A stretch of DNA of 64,000 bases, from the NCBI GenBank assembly GCA_026706075.1, contig JAPOZM010000040.1:112013-176012 (forward strand), in the 5' to 3' direction. Below the pieces are notes generated by a model. That model was not told where the DNA came from. It was given only the letters and a program-made list of their open reading frames with translations, and did no database searches. Every line of letters begins with the position of its first letter. Position 1 is the first letter of the stretch. Positions 32,743-41,634 of the stretch are shown in pieces. This stretch comes from Gemmatimonadaceae bacterium (GTDB lineage Bacteria; Latescibacterota; UBA2968; UBA8231). The translations under genes and the position numbers were made by a program.

Positions 32743-34541
32743 TGGCCGGCCGTCTCCGCCTGCGGCGGCTGCTCCCGGTGGCCCTGCTGCTGGCCGCGTG
32801 CGCCGAGGAGGCCCCGGAGGTCGCCCCGGAGCCGCCGGCCTACTCGCGGCCCACCCCGGACTACGCCCGCGCCGAGGACGCGCCGTCGCCGCCAGCGGTG
32901 ACCTTCACCGAGACCGCGGCGGCCTCGGGCCTGGCCTTCCGCCACGAGACCGGGGCCTTCGGCCAGAAGTGGATGCCCGAGACGATGGGATCCGGCTGCG
33001 CCCTCCACGACCTCGACGGCGACGGCGACGACGACGCCCTGCTGGTGAACGGCGCCTGGTGGCCGGGCCACGAGGGGGAGGGCCCGCCGCCGACCTCCGC
33101 CCTCTTCGCCAACGACGGCGCCGGCTCCTTCACCGACGTCACCTCCGGCTCCGGGGTGGACGTGAGCGTCTACGGCATGGGGGTGACCGCGGCGGACTAC
33201 GATGGCGACGGCGACGCCGACCTCTACCTGACGACCCTGGGCGACAACCTGCTGCTGCGCCAGGACCAGCCCCTGAGGTTCACCGATGCGGCAGCCGAGG
33301 CCGGGGTGGCGGGCGCGACCTGGACCGACGAGGAAGGCCGCCGGCACCCGGAGTGGTCCACGGGGGCAGCCTGGGCCGACGTCGACGCCGACGGAAGCCC
33401 CGACCTGCTGGTGACCAACTACGTGCACTGGTCGCCGGCCAACGACCTCTACGCCAGCTTCGACGGCAAGAGCAAGTCGTACGCCACGCCCCAGCAGTAC
33501 ACCGGCTCGACGCCGCGCCTCTACCGCAACCGCGGCGACGGCGGTTTCACCGACATCACCGCCGAGGCCGGGCTGCTGCTGCCCCACGCCAAGTCGATGG
33601 GCGTGGCGGCGGATGACTTCGACGCCGACGGCCGCGTCGACCTGGTGATCACCAACGACACGCAGCCCAACTTCCTGCTGCGCAACCTCGGCGGCGGCCG
33701 CTTCGAGGAGGTCGGCACGGCGGCCGGCATCGGCTACGACGAGTCGGGCCGGGCCCGGGCCGGGATGGGCGTGGACGTGGCCGACCTGTCCGGCGACGGG
33801 GTGCTGGCCATCGGTATCGGCAACTTCAGCCGCGAGGCCGTCTCCCTCTACCGGCAGACGGCGGCGGGGGGCACCGTCTTCCTCGACGGCGCCGGCAAGA
33901 GCCGCCTCGTGGAGCCGACCCTGCCGACCCTGACCTTCGGCCTGCGGTTCTTCGACTACGACCTGGACGGCCGCCAGGACCTGATCCTGGCCAACGGCCA
34001 CATCGAGCCCGAGATCAACGCCGTGCAGCGGGAGATCGCCTACGCCCAGCCGCCGCAGCTGTTCTGGAACGACGGCGGGGGCCGGCTGGTCGACGCCGGC
34101 GACCGGGCGGGTCCCGTCTTCGCCGCGCCTTTGGTGGGGCGGGGACTGGCCGTGGGCGACGTGGAGGGCGACGGCGACCCCGACGTGCTGATCAGCACCA
34201 ACGGCGGCGCTCCCCGGCTGCTGCGCAACGACCTGGAGGGCGGCAAGGCCCTGGTCCTGCGCCTGCGGGGACGGTCCCCCGGGACCGACGCCCTGGGCGC
34301 GGTGGTGACGGTGCGGGCCGGCGGGCGGACCCAGTCGCTGCGGTTGCGCACGGGGTCGTCCTACCTGAGCCAGAGCGCCCGGGAGCTGACCTTCGGGTTA
34401 GGCGGGGCAGCGGCGGCCGAGGCGGTGACGGTGCGCTGGCCGGACGGGGCGGTGGAGGAGCTGGGGGGGCTGGAGGCGGGGGGGTACGTGGTGGAGGTGG
34501 GAGGGGTGGAGAGATCACAACGGGGACCGCCGAGACCTTGA
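32742..34541 (+). CDS. CRTAC1-type FG-GAP/ASPIC-UnbV lipoprotein
   Basis: 599 aa. ATG 32742 overlaps the cytochrome stop. Lipobox LLLAAC gives Cys20. FG-GAP repeats run through the protein (DLDGDGDDDALLVNGAWW, DYDGDGDADLYLTTLGDN, DVDADGSPDLLVTNY, DYDLDGRQDLILANGHIEPE, DVEGDGDPDVLIS). The ASPIC/UnbV domain closes it (TDALGAVVTVRAGG, TGSSYLSQSARELTFGLG, VRWPDGAVEELGG). Same family as the gene at 2604-4307 but lipid-anchored. Coupled to a cytochrome with TPRs, it may be its surface partner. It ends one base before the convergent NYN gene. Confidence 0.9.
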   Translation: MAGRLRLRRLLPVALLLAACAEEAPEVAPEPPAYSRPTPDYARAEDAPSPPAVTFTETAAASGLAFRHETGAFGQKWMPETMGSGCALHDLDGDGDDDALLVNGAWWPGHEGEGPPPTSALFANDGAGSFTDVTSGSGVDVSVYGMGVTAADYDGDGDADLYLTTLGDNLLLRQDQPLRFTDAAAEAGVAGATWTDEEGRRHPEWSTGAAWADVDADGSPDLLVTNYVHWSPANDLYASFDGKSKSYATPQQYTGSTPRLYRNRGDGGFTDITAEAGLLLPHAKSMGVAADDFDADGRVDLVITNDTQPNFLLRNLGGGRFEEVGTAAGIGYDESGRARAGMGVDVADLSGDGVLAIGIGNFSREAVSLYRQTAAGGTVFLDGAGKSRLVEPTLPTLTFGLRFFDYDLDGRQDLILANGHIEPEINAVQREIAYAQPPQLFWNDGGGRLVDAGDRAGPVFAAPLVGRGLAVGDVEGDGDPDVLISTNGGAPRLLRNDLEGGKALVLRLRGRSPGTDALGAVVTVRAGGRTQSLRLRTGSSYLSQSARELTFGLGGAAAAEAVTVRWPDGAVEELGGLEAGGYVVEVGGVERSQRGPPRP

Positions 34542-34542
34542 C

Positions 34543-35193
34543 CTACCTCCTGCGGTTGGCTCGGCCCAGTTCCTCCCGCAGGCCCGGAATGCTGATGCTG
34601 CCCCAACACTTCTGTGTGAGATGTGAACCCTGAGGAGGGAACGCTCCATGGATGACCTTGATCCCGCGGGTCCCCAGAAACTCAGCTACTGGTACTAGAT
34701 CCTGGTCAGAAGTAACAAGGATGGCGATGTCATAGTTGTCCGCCCAGGCGAGACTGATCATTTCCGTTGCCATACGGACGTCAACCCCCTTCTCTTCCGT
34801 GCCCCGCAGAGCCGCCGCACAGCGGGGACAGGTGGCTATCTCCACATGACATGTTGGGCAGCTCGGCGGTGACCGCCTCTTTTGCCGGGGAACCATCGAG
34901 ACACTCACACCGGGAAACGTGCTGACTACCGTGGTTGCCCACCGAAGCAGATTCCGATCTGCTTGGTGGTCGGGGTTGAAGGATCCGTAGAGATTCAGAC
35001 CTTGATAGTGGTCCGTTGCGCGTGAGTCGACGCTTGCGATTGCCTCCCGTGACAGCACAGGTCCCATTCTCGACCAGTCCGTACGAAACGTGGCATCGAC
35101 TCTCTGCATGGATAGCTCATAGTTCCAGAAATCGACGAATACGCGTACCCGGTGACCTCGACCGCGTGCGGAGTTGCCAGCGTTCAATTGCAT
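34543..35193 (-). CDS. NYN-domain (PIN-like nuclease) protein with zinc-ribbon insert
   Basis: 216 aa from ATG 35193. NYN/LabA-type acidic residues are visible (VRVFVDFWNYELSM, KGVDVRMATEMISLAWADNYDIAILVTSDQDLVPVAEFL, GIKVIHGAF). A four-Cys insert, CPTCHVEIATCPRC, splits the fold and probably binds zinc. NYN proteins are usually Mg-dependent RNases. The start is uncertain: the frame is open another 66 codons upstream, but those would run through a terminator hairpin with a U-tract, so I prefer the downstream ATG. Its neighbours give no clue to function. Confidence 0.78.
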   Translation of the reverse strand: MQLNAGNSARGRGHRVRVFVDFWNYELSMQRVDATFRTDWSRMGPVLSREAIASVDSRATDHYQGLNLYGSFNPDHQADRNLLRWATTVVSTFPGVSVSMVPRQKRRSPPSCPTCHVEIATCPRCAAALRGTEEKGVDVRMATEMISLAWADNYDIAILVTSDQDLVPVAEFLGTRGIKVIHGAFPPQGSHLTQKCWGSISIPGLREELGRANRRR

Positions 35194-35197
35194 AGCC

Positions 35198-35229
35198 AGA
35201 ACAAGAAAAGGGACGCCAACCGGCGTCCC
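35198..35229 (-). terminator. Intrinsic terminator of the ACP/ABC operon
   Basis: On the minus strand GGGACGCC-GGTT-GGCGTCCC (35210-35229) forms a perfect 8-bp stem with a 4-base loop, followed by TTTTCTTGTTCT. It lies 130 bases after the end of the acyl carrier protein gene and closes the large minus-strand peptide cluster. Confidence 0.85.
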
Positions 35230-35359
35230 TGGGATAGTCTTGACCGGACCCCGGTGTTCCCTCTGTGGGCGGCGATCCGGTGGGTTGTAATGTCCATGGA
35301 ATCTATCCCGAAGCATCGAGACTGGCAACGTCCGCCGAGGTCTCCCGCAAGCTGCGGGG

Positions 35360-35626
35360 TCACCTTCTCGCCGGCAGCTTCTTCTCCACATACTCCGCCA
35401 GGGCCGCCACCGTCCCGAAGAGCTCCTCCGTCAGATCGTCGTCGTCGACTTCGATTCCGAAGGTCTCCTCCAGCTCGACGACCAGCTTGATCGACAGGAT
35501 CGAGTCGACCTCGCCGTCGGCGCCGAAGAGGGGTTCACTCTCGGGGAGCTGGTCGGGTTGGATGGGCAGGTCGAGGGCCTTCACCACGGCCTCCCGGACC
35601 CTGTGGTTGATCTCGGCCTTCGTCAT
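35360..35626 (-). CDS. Acyl carrier protein
   Basis: 88 aa. The phosphopantetheine attachment Ser42 sits in the usual context, GEVDSILSIKLVVELEETFGIEVDDDDL (landmarks), with an acidic helical tail. It presents an acyl or aminoacyl group as a thioester. It is not next to fatty-acid genes; its start overlaps the MacB-like ATPase stop (ATGA), and the BtrH-like protein about 16 kb upstream in the same cluster belongs to a family that takes substrates from an ACP. A role in tailoring the cluster's product is plausible but inferred. Confidence 0.9.
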   Translation of the reverse strand: MTKAEINHRVREAVVKALDLPIQPDQLPESEPLFGADGEVDSILSIKLVVELEETFGIEVDDDDLTEELFGTVAALAEYVEKKLPARR

Positions 35627-36336
35627 CTGACCGTCTCTCGATCCTGCGGGGGAGATGCCGGCCCGGCGGGCTCGGGAACCACCCGCCCATCGGCGAGGTG
35701 GATCTTCCGCCTCGCGAGCCGCGCCACCTCTTCCTGGTGCGTTACCAGGACGATGGCGATGCCGTCGTCGTTCAGTCTCGCGAACAGCTCCATGACTTCT
35801 CCCGCGGCCTGTGGGTCCAGACTGCCGGTGGGCTCATCCGCCAGGATCAGCGAGGGCTCGTTGACCAGGGCCCGGGCGATGGCCACCCGCTGCCGCTGGC
35901 CGCCGGACAGTTCCTCGGGCCGGAAGTCGCGGCGGTCCGCCAGTCCTACCCGCTCGAGGGCGGCATGGGCGGACTCCCGCCGCCGGCGCCGCGTCGCTCC
36001 GGCGTAGACCAGGGGCAGCTGGACGTTCTCCGCGGCGGTCGCCCGGGGCAGCAGGTGGAAGCCCTGGAAGACGAACCCGATCCTGCGGTTTCTCACCTCC
36101 GCCAGGCGGATGGGGTTCAGGCGGGTCACATCCTGGCCCTCCAGGAGATACCGGCCCGCCGTCAGGTTGTCGAGACAGCCGATGATGTTGAGCAGTGTCG
36201 TCTTCCCGGAGCCGGAGGGACCCATGAGGGCGACGAACTCTCCCTCGCCGAAGGCGGCGTCGACTTCCCACAGGGCGCGCACCCGCTCCGGTCCCTTCCG
36301 GTAGACCTTGCAGGCGGATTCAAGCTCGACCAGCAT
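35623..36336 (-). CDS. MacB/LolD-type ABC transporter ATPase
   Basis: 237 aa. Walker A GPSGSGKTT, Q-loop GFVFQGFHLL, signature LSGGQRQRV and Walker B LILADEPTGSLD, followed by the H-loop VLVTHQEEVA. The pattern fits the MacB/LolD/FtsE group that powers mechanotransmission-type exporters. It overlaps its permease by 17 bases and the ACP gene by 4 bases. With two permeases and a lipoprotein adaptor it forms a complete MacAB-like exporter. Confidence 0.93.
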   Translation of the reverse strand: MLVELESACKVYRKGPERVRALWEVDAAFGEGEFVALMGPSGSGKTTLLNIIGCLDNLTAGRYLLEGQDVTRLNPIRLAEVRNRRIGFVFQGFHLLPRATAAENVQLPLVYAGATRRRRRESAHAALERVGLADRRDFRPEELSGGQRQRVAIARALVNEPSLILADEPTGSLDPQAAGEVMELFARLNDDGIAIVLVTHQEEVARLARRKIHLADGRVVPEPAGPASPPQDRETVR

Positions 36337-37537
36337 TCCTCATGGCCTCCGCGGGAGGGAGCTCCGCGGCCTGCACCGCGGGCGCGACTCCGGAGCAGAT
36401 GCCCACGGAGAGGGAGACGGCCAGGGCGAGGCCCGCGGACCCCCAGTCGGTGGAGCCGGCCATGGGGGTTCCGAGCCATCCGGAGAGCATCGCCTCCCCG
36501 CCCCGGGCGAGTCCCCATCCCAGCGCCAGGCCCAGGACGCCGCCGCCGCAGCTCAGGACCACCGCCTCGGTGACGAACTGACTCACGATGGCCATCGGCC
36601 GGGCGCCCAGCGCCTTGCGAAGGCCGATCTCCCAGATCCGCTGCCTGACCGAGATGAGCATCGTGTTGAGGACTCCCACGGCTCCGACGACCAGGGCCAT
36701 CCCGGCGGTGGCCGTCGTCACCAGGCGCGCCGCGACCAGGGCCTTGTTGATGTCCTCGAGGAACTCCCGTCCGCTCAGGACCTCGTAGCGATCGAGGTCC
36801 CGCCCGCCGCGGGCGAGCACGCGGCGAACGGCGGCCACGGCTCTCGAAGGGTCGGCGCCGGCCGCCAGGGATGCGTGGATGCCGTGGATCACGGGCGGCC
36901 CCCCGTGAAAGCTCCGCATCGTCCGGATCGGCAGGATGAGCCGGTCGTCGCCCCCGGCGGAATCGATCAACCGCCTTCCCTCGAGCACGCCCACGACGGT
37001 GTAAGTGGTGCCGGCCAGGAGGACCTTCCGTCCGACGGGATCTCCGCCCCGCAGGAGCCGCCGGGCGAGGTCGGCGCCCAGGACGCAGACCCGGCGCAGG
37101 GTCAGGTCATCGGTCTCGTCGAGGAACCGGCCCGCGGCCATCCTCTCTCCAAGGAGCCGGCGGTAGCCGGGCACCGTTCCCGTGGCCCGGGCGTACGCCA
37201 TGCGGCCTCCGGACTGGATCTCGGCATCCATGGGCACCAAGGGCACGACGGAGTCGAGATCGGGCACGCTGCGCTCCAGCTCCCGCACCTGCCCCAGGGT
37301 CAGCATCGGCACCGGCTCCAGCGGAGTCTGCGCCGGACGGGGGTGGACCAGGACCAGCCGATCGAGCCCGAGCCGGCCGAGCTCGCCCATGACCAGCCGC
37401 TGCACCGCGGCGCCGACGGACTGGATCGCCACCATGGCGGCGACTCCGGTGGCTACCGAGACGACCGCGACGACGGCCCTCAGGCGGAACCGCCGGATCG
37501 CCTCCAGGGCCATGGGCGCCGCCTGCAGACTCCGCAT
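36320..37537 (-). CDS. MacB-like ABC permease (FtsX family) A
   Basis: 405 aa. Topology: one N-terminal helix (LRAVVAVVSVATGVAAMVAI), a large periplasmic MacB_PCD-type domain, and three C-terminal helices (TTATAGMALVVGAVGVLNTMLI, FVTEAVVLSCGGGVLGLALGW, LALAVSLSVGICSGVAPAVQAAELPPAEAMRN). The ending ...PAEAMRN is typical of MacB permeases. It exports lipopeptides, peptides or drugs in related systems. It lies 4 bases from permease B. Confidence 0.9.
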   Translation of the reverse strand: MRSLQAAPMALEAIRRFRLRAVVAVVSVATGVAAMVAIQSVGAAVQRLVMGELGRLGLDRLVLVHPRPAQTPLEPVPMLTLGQVRELERSVPDLDSVVPLVPMDAEIQSGGRMAYARATGTVPGYRRLLGERMAAGRFLDETDDLTLRRVCVLGADLARRLLRGGDPVGRKVLLAGTTYTVVGVLEGRRLIDSAGGDDRLILPIRTMRSFHGGPPVIHGIHASLAAGADPSRAVAAVRRVLARGGRDLDRYEVLSGREFLEDINKALVAARLVTTATAGMALVVGAVGVLNTMLISVRQRIWEIGLRKALGARPMAIVSQFVTEAVVLSCGGGVLGLALGWGLARGGEAMLSGWLGTPMAGSTDWGSAGLALAVSLSVGICSGVAPAVQAAELPPAEAMRNAGRA

Positions 37538-37541
37538 CCCC

Positions 37542-38765
37542 TCAGGCCTCCTTCAGGGCCGCCACCGGGCTCATCCGCGCCGCCCGCAGGGCCGGGACGA
37601 CCCCCGACAGCAGGCCCACCCCGCCCGAGGCCAGCCCGGCGGCGAGCAGGACATCGCCCGTCACGCCTGCGCGGAAGTCGACCTCGGGCAGGAACAGGGA
37701 GACGGTCCACTCCACGCAGGACGAGACGCCGGCGCCCAGGGCGATCCCCGGGAGGAAGCCCGCGAGGTTCATGGCGAGGGACTCGGCCAGGAGCTGCAGC
37801 ATCAGGGCGTGGCCGGGAGCCCCGACCGCCGCGCGCAGGCCCATCTCGTAGACGCGCTCATCGAGGGAGGCCAGCATGGCGCCGAGGATGCCCAGCCCCC
37901 CGAGGCCGAGGCAGATCGCCGCCAACCCACCCAGCGACATCTCGACGGCCCGGAGGGCGCGGACGGCTCCCCGGGCGTCGGCGGCGGCCGAACGGACGCG
38001 GAAGTCGCCGCCGCGGTGGGCCCCCGCCAGCCACGCCCTGATTCGTGCGACGACGGCGGGGACCTCCTCCACATGGGCGGCCCGAACGGTGGCCCTGCCG
38101 ATTTCCCGGACGCGGAGCGCCTCGAGGGAGGTCGTGATGGGGACGAGCACCACCTCGTTGGCGAGGGGGTCCCGCGAGACGAGTTCCTCCAGCTTCCCGA
38201 CAACGGCAAACCGCAGGCCATCGATGGATACGGCGCCTTCCGTCCCCTGGTCGCCGGGGAACAGCCGCGACGCGACGGAGTGGCCGAGGACACAGACTCG
38301 CCGGGACGAGTACATATCCTCGGGAGCGATCCCCCGGCCCGCGTCCAGCCGCCAGTCGCCGCGGGCCAGGAACTCCGCGGTGACCCCCCGCACATGGACC
38401 GGGACCTGCCGCCCTCCGGCTGCTATCCGTCCCCGGGCGCTGGTCTCGGGGACCACCGCTTCCACGCCGGGAATCCGTCCGATCCGGTCGATGTCCGACA
38501 AAGTCAGGGGAGCGCGTCTCCCCGTGCCGGGCGGAGGCGCGACGATCACGCTCAGGTTGCCCCCCGACTGCTGAGCGTCGGAGACCACCAGGCGCCGGAG
38601 ACCGCCGCCCACGGAGAGCACCGCCACGAGCCCCGCCGCGCCCACGGTGATGCCGAAGCAGGCGAGGGCCGTGCGCGGCAGGTGGCACCCGAGCTGATAC
38701 CGCAGACCCTGCACCACGGCGCCCCTGGCCACCCGGCAGCGTCGCCGCAGTAGAGGCGGGTTCAC
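37542..38765 (-). CDS. MacB-like ABC permease (FtsX family) B
   Basis: 407 aa from GTG 38765, which overlaps the adaptor gene's stop (GTGA). Same topology as permease A: N-terminal helix (FGITVGAAGLVAVLSVGGGL), periplasmic domain, three C-terminal helices and the family ending VVPALRAARMSPVAALKEA. The two permeases are clearly different proteins, so the complex may be a heterodimer rather than the usual MacB homodimer. The frame stays open upstream only as a shadow of the adaptor gene. Confidence 0.88.
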   Translation of the reverse strand: MNPPLLRRRCRVARGAVVQGLRYQLGCHLPRTALACFGITVGAAGLVAVLSVGGGLRRLVVSDAQQSGGNLSVIVAPPPGTGRRAPLTLSDIDRIGRIPGVEAVVPETSARGRIAAGGRQVPVHVRGVTAEFLARGDWRLDAGRGIAPEDMYSSRRVCVLGHSVASRLFPGDQGTEGAVSIDGLRFAVVGKLEELVSRDPLANEVVLVPITTSLEALRVREIGRATVRAAHVEEVPAVVARIRAWLAGAHRGGDFRVRSAAADARGAVRALRAVEMSLGGLAAICLGLGGLGILGAMLASLDERVYEMGLRAAVGAPGHALMLQLLAESLAMNLAGFLPGIALGAGVSSCVEWTVSLFLPEVDFRAGVTGDVLLAAGLASGGVGLLSGVVPALRAARMSPVAALKEA

Positions 38766-39706
38766 TCCGCCTCCTCCTTGACGGCGCTCGCATCCGCCGC
38801 GACCAGATCTCCCGCCCGGAGGCCGGACCGGACGACGACGCGGCTCTCCGTGCCTCGCGAGATCCGCAGCCCCACCGGCCGCAGACGGTCCCGCGGGCAA
38901 TCCGGCGCCGCGTCTGCGCCGGCCAAGTCCTCCGCCGAGCACACCCAGGCCCGGGCGGCCACCGGACCGCGGTCCCTCCAGGAGGCGGCGTCGAGTCCTT
39001 CCATGACGACGGCCTGCAGCGGCAGGGAGACCACGTCCTTCTCCACGTAGGTCGGCACCTCCACGACACAGGACATGCCGTGGCGCAGCCGGTCCGGGGT
39101 CTCCTGGAGGTCGACCACCGCTTCGAAGCTGACCATGTGGGTGCCCGGGCTCCGGAGGCCCATCCTCGAGATGCGCCTCACCCGTCCTTCGAGCCGGTCT
39201 CCCGGGAAGGCCTGCACCATGACCATCGCCGGCCGGTCCTCGCTCCAGGACTGGACGTCGATCTCGGCCACGTCGCAGCGGGCGACGAATCGTCCCGCCG
39301 AGGCGATCGACACCAGCGCGGGCCCACCCTCGAAACCGGCGAGGACGCTCTCTCCCGCGTCCACGTGCCGTCTCACCACGGCACCGCCCCGGGGGGCCGG
39401 GACGTCGCCGCTTCGCCCCTGCCGCCCCCGCACCGAGGCGATGGGGTCGCCTTCGGCCACGACCGCGTCCTCCGCGGCGATCCAGGTCACGGTGCCCGAG
39501 AGGGTGGAGCCGACCTCCACGATCTCGGCGAACTCGAGGCGGCCATCGGCCGCGAGCCGGTCGATCAGCTCCCCGCGCACGGCCGGCACGACCGGGTACC
39601 TCGGCACGGCGGCGCGGCCCTGGCCGCTCCGGCATCCCGGCACGGCCAGGCCCGCCGCGAGGGCCACGAGCATCATCCTCCTCATCGCTCCCATGGCTCC
39701 GGTCAT
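38762..39706 (-). CDS. HlyD/MacA-like membrane-fusion lipoprotein
   Basis: 314 aa. ATG 39706 lies 2 bases after the upstream stop; ATGs 12 and 21 bases further in are alternatives. Lipobox AVPGC gives Cys25. A lipoyl/barrel-sandwich pattern is visible: GRLEFAEIVEVGSTLSGTVTWIAA (landmarks), VVAEGDPIASV, GAVVRRHVDAGESVLAG, then a beta-barrel (VMVQAFPGDRLEGRVRRIS) and a C-terminal MacA-like domain (VVRSGLRAGDLVAAD). The long helical hairpin of drug-efflux MacA is missing, as in simpler adaptors. It precedes the two MacB-like permeases. Confidence 0.85.
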   Translation of the reverse strand: MTGAMGAMRRMMLVALAAGLAVPGCRSGQGRAAVPRYPVVPAVRGELIDRLAADGRLEFAEIVEVGSTLSGTVTWIAAEDAVVAEGDPIASVRGRQGRSGDVPAPRGGAVVRRHVDAGESVLAGFEGGPALVSIASAGRFVARCDVAEIDVQSWSEDRPAMVMVQAFPGDRLEGRVRRISRMGLRSPGTHMVSFEAVVDLQETPDRLRHGMSCVVEVPTYVEKDVVSLPLQAVVMEGLDAASWRDRGPVAARAWVCSAEDLAGADAAPDCPRDRLRPVGLRISRGTESRVVVRSGLRAGDLVAADASAVKEEAE

Positions 39707-39708
39707 CT

Positions 39709-41634
39709 TCAGGCGGCCTCCGAGAGCGCCGTCTCCACGGTCTCGGCGAGGCGGCGCTGCCCCGCGGGGTCGGCCGGGCAGACCGCGGGCAGGCCGAACC
39801 GGTCCTCCAGCTCCTTCAGGGTCTGCCGCAGCTCCTCGGCTTCCAGCACCCTGGAGCTCACCCAGGTGCGGCCATGGGCCTTCTCCACGCGCCTCTGCTT
39901 GTCGCTCAGCAGGAGACAGATGGTGCGGGCTTTGCCGACGATCCGGATGGCGTCGATGGTGTCTCTCACGTACTCCTCCGGGTCCATGCAGTTGACCGCC
40001 AGCACGCAGACATCCGGTTTGGCGCCCAGCAGGAAGGCCAGACTCACGAAGTGATGGGTGCGAGGCTCGTCGATGGCGAAGGGAATGGTGCCCGACTGGG
40101 ACCCGACGATGAGCACATCGGGCTTCTGCTCGTGGTGGATCTCCCGGAGCTTGGCGTCGAGGAAGGGCTCGAAACGCTGGAGGGGCAGCTCGAGGGGCGA
40201 GGCGTAGCCCATGGGGAAGGTGTAGTCGAAACCGAAGAGCCCGGACTGGTGCTCGGTGCCGAGCTGGCCCACCCGGTAGCCCTGCTTCAGCAGATGCCGG
40301 CGCAGGGCCAGCTGGGCGGTGAACTTGCCCTGCTGGGAGCTGGTCCCGAAGAAGCCGACGACGGGCACGGCGATCTTGCCAAGCCCCGACTTGTCCCGGA
40401 TCGTCCTCTCCACCTCGGCGATGGAGACCGAGGGATAGGCCACCCGGAGCCCCCTGCGGCGGCTCTCGGCGTAGAGGTCTCCATACCTCAGCTCGGGCAC
40501 CGCGTTGAGGCTGTAGACGTTGCGGTTGCCGGCGAGGGCGGCCTCGATCGCCTCTCTCAGCAGGTCGCGCTTGGCGATCCGCCCCAGCTCGTCGAGGTAC
40601 CCCAGGATCACCGTGTCGCCGGCGGCCAGCTCGCCGGCGAGGGCGGGCCCGATCTTCACGCCCGCGGGTTCGGCGCCGATCGCTTCTCCCGCGTCCTTGC
40701 CCACCAGGCGCCGGCCCGCCGGATCGGCCACGCCCACCACCTCCAGGCCCGTGAGGTCCCGAAAGCGGACGAGGCCGTGCAGCTCCTTGCTGAAGGGATA
40801 CAGGACGACGCGGCGCATCCACGCCGAGGCCGGCTGTAGATCGCCGGGGCGCCGCGGCCCTCGGCCCCCGGCGCCCCGGGCCTTCTTCCCGCGCTTCCGG
40901 GGGGTCTCGCGGCGGGGCCGGGTGGCGTGGCTCTCGAGCAGGGTCCGCATCTCCTCGGGGCCGGCCGCGGGATGACGCTCCTTCAGGAGCGCCACGATGC
41001 CGCTGATGTGAGGCGCGGCGTAGCTCGCTCCGCTCTTCAGCGCCTCCTCTCCGTTGAGCCAGGCGACCCGGCGCGGCCCCCCCTTGGCGACGCACTCGAT
41101 GGGCCGGCCGGCGCGGTAGTGGTACCCGTACCTGCCGCGGACCTCCCCGTCCTCGACGCCGATCACCTCCTCGAACTCCGCGGGGAAGCTGCGCTCGCTG
41201 TCGCGGGGTTGGGCGGAGACGATGCAGATGCCGGCGCCCGAGAGGCTGCGGCAGACGTCCCGCAGGCGGCCGGCGACCGCGGGGTCGGTGACCCCCAGGC
41301 TCGTGTTGACGATGTGGGCGCCCTGTTCGCCGGCGTACTCCAGGGCGGCCTCCAGGACCGAGGCGCGGGCGGAGAGGAAGGCGTCGAAGATCCGGACGAT
41401 CGACAGCTCCACCGCGGGAGCCAGGCCGAGGAGGATCCCGGCGCAGGCGGTGCCGTGGCCGGCCTCGTCGCCGTAGTCGGCGCTTCGCCGGAGGGTGCCG
41501 TCGTCTCCGGCCTGTATCGAGACGCCTCCGACGACGTTCCTCGCGAAGTCGAGGCGGGAAGGGTCGAGGCCGCTGTCGATGATGGCGACGCGGACTCCGC
41601 GTCCCGTCAGGTCGGCAAAGGAGAGCCTGGCCAT
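39709..41634 (-). CDS. Subtilisin (S8) protease fused to DUF1611 P-loop domain
   Basis: 641 aa from ATG 41634, overlapping the stop of the Yip1-like gene. Residues about 10-245 are a compact subtilisin: Asp20 in VAIIDSG, His60 in GDEAGHGTACAG and Ser204 in KSGASYAAPH, with VNTSLG. There is no signal peptide, so it should be cytoplasmic. After a basic linker (RPRRETPRKRGKKARG), residues about 285-641 are DUF1611: an N-terminal Rossmann-like part (ELHGLVRFRDLTGLEVVGVAD) and a P-loop part with GTSSQQGKFT (Lys437), LGTEHQSGLFGFDYTFPMGY and LIVGSQSGTIPF. It is the obvious candidate to cut the leaders of the four small peptides. Confidence 0.9.
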   Translation of the reverse strand: MARLSFADLTGRGVRVAIIDSGLDPSRLDFARNVVGGVSIQAGDDGTLRRSADYGDEAGHGTACAGILLGLAPAVELSIVRIFDAFLSARASVLEAALEYAGEQGAHIVNTSLGVTDPAVAGRLRDVCRSLSGAGICIVSAQPRDSERSFPAEFEEVIGVEDGEVRGRYGYHYRAGRPIECVAKGGPRRVAWLNGEEALKSGASYAAPHISGIVALLKERHPAAGPEEMRTLLESHATRPRRETPRKRGKKARGAGGRGPRRPGDLQPASAWMRRVVLYPFSKELHGLVRFRDLTGLEVVGVADPAGRRLVGKDAGEAIGAEPAGVKIGPALAGELAAGDTVILGYLDELGRIAKRDLLREAIEAALAGNRNVYSLNAVPELRYGDLYAESRRRGLRVAYPSVSIAEVERTIRDKSGLGKIAVPVVGFFGTSSQQGKFTAQLALRRHLLKQGYRVGQLGTEHQSGLFGFDYTFPMGYASPLELPLQRFEPFLDAKLREIHHEQKPDVLIVGSQSGTIPFAIDEPRTHHFVSLAFLLGAKPDVCVLAVNCMDPEEYVRDTIDAIRIVGKARTICLLLSDKQRRVEKAHGRTWVSSRVLEAEELRQTLKELEDRFGLPAVCPADPAGQRRLAETVETALSEAA

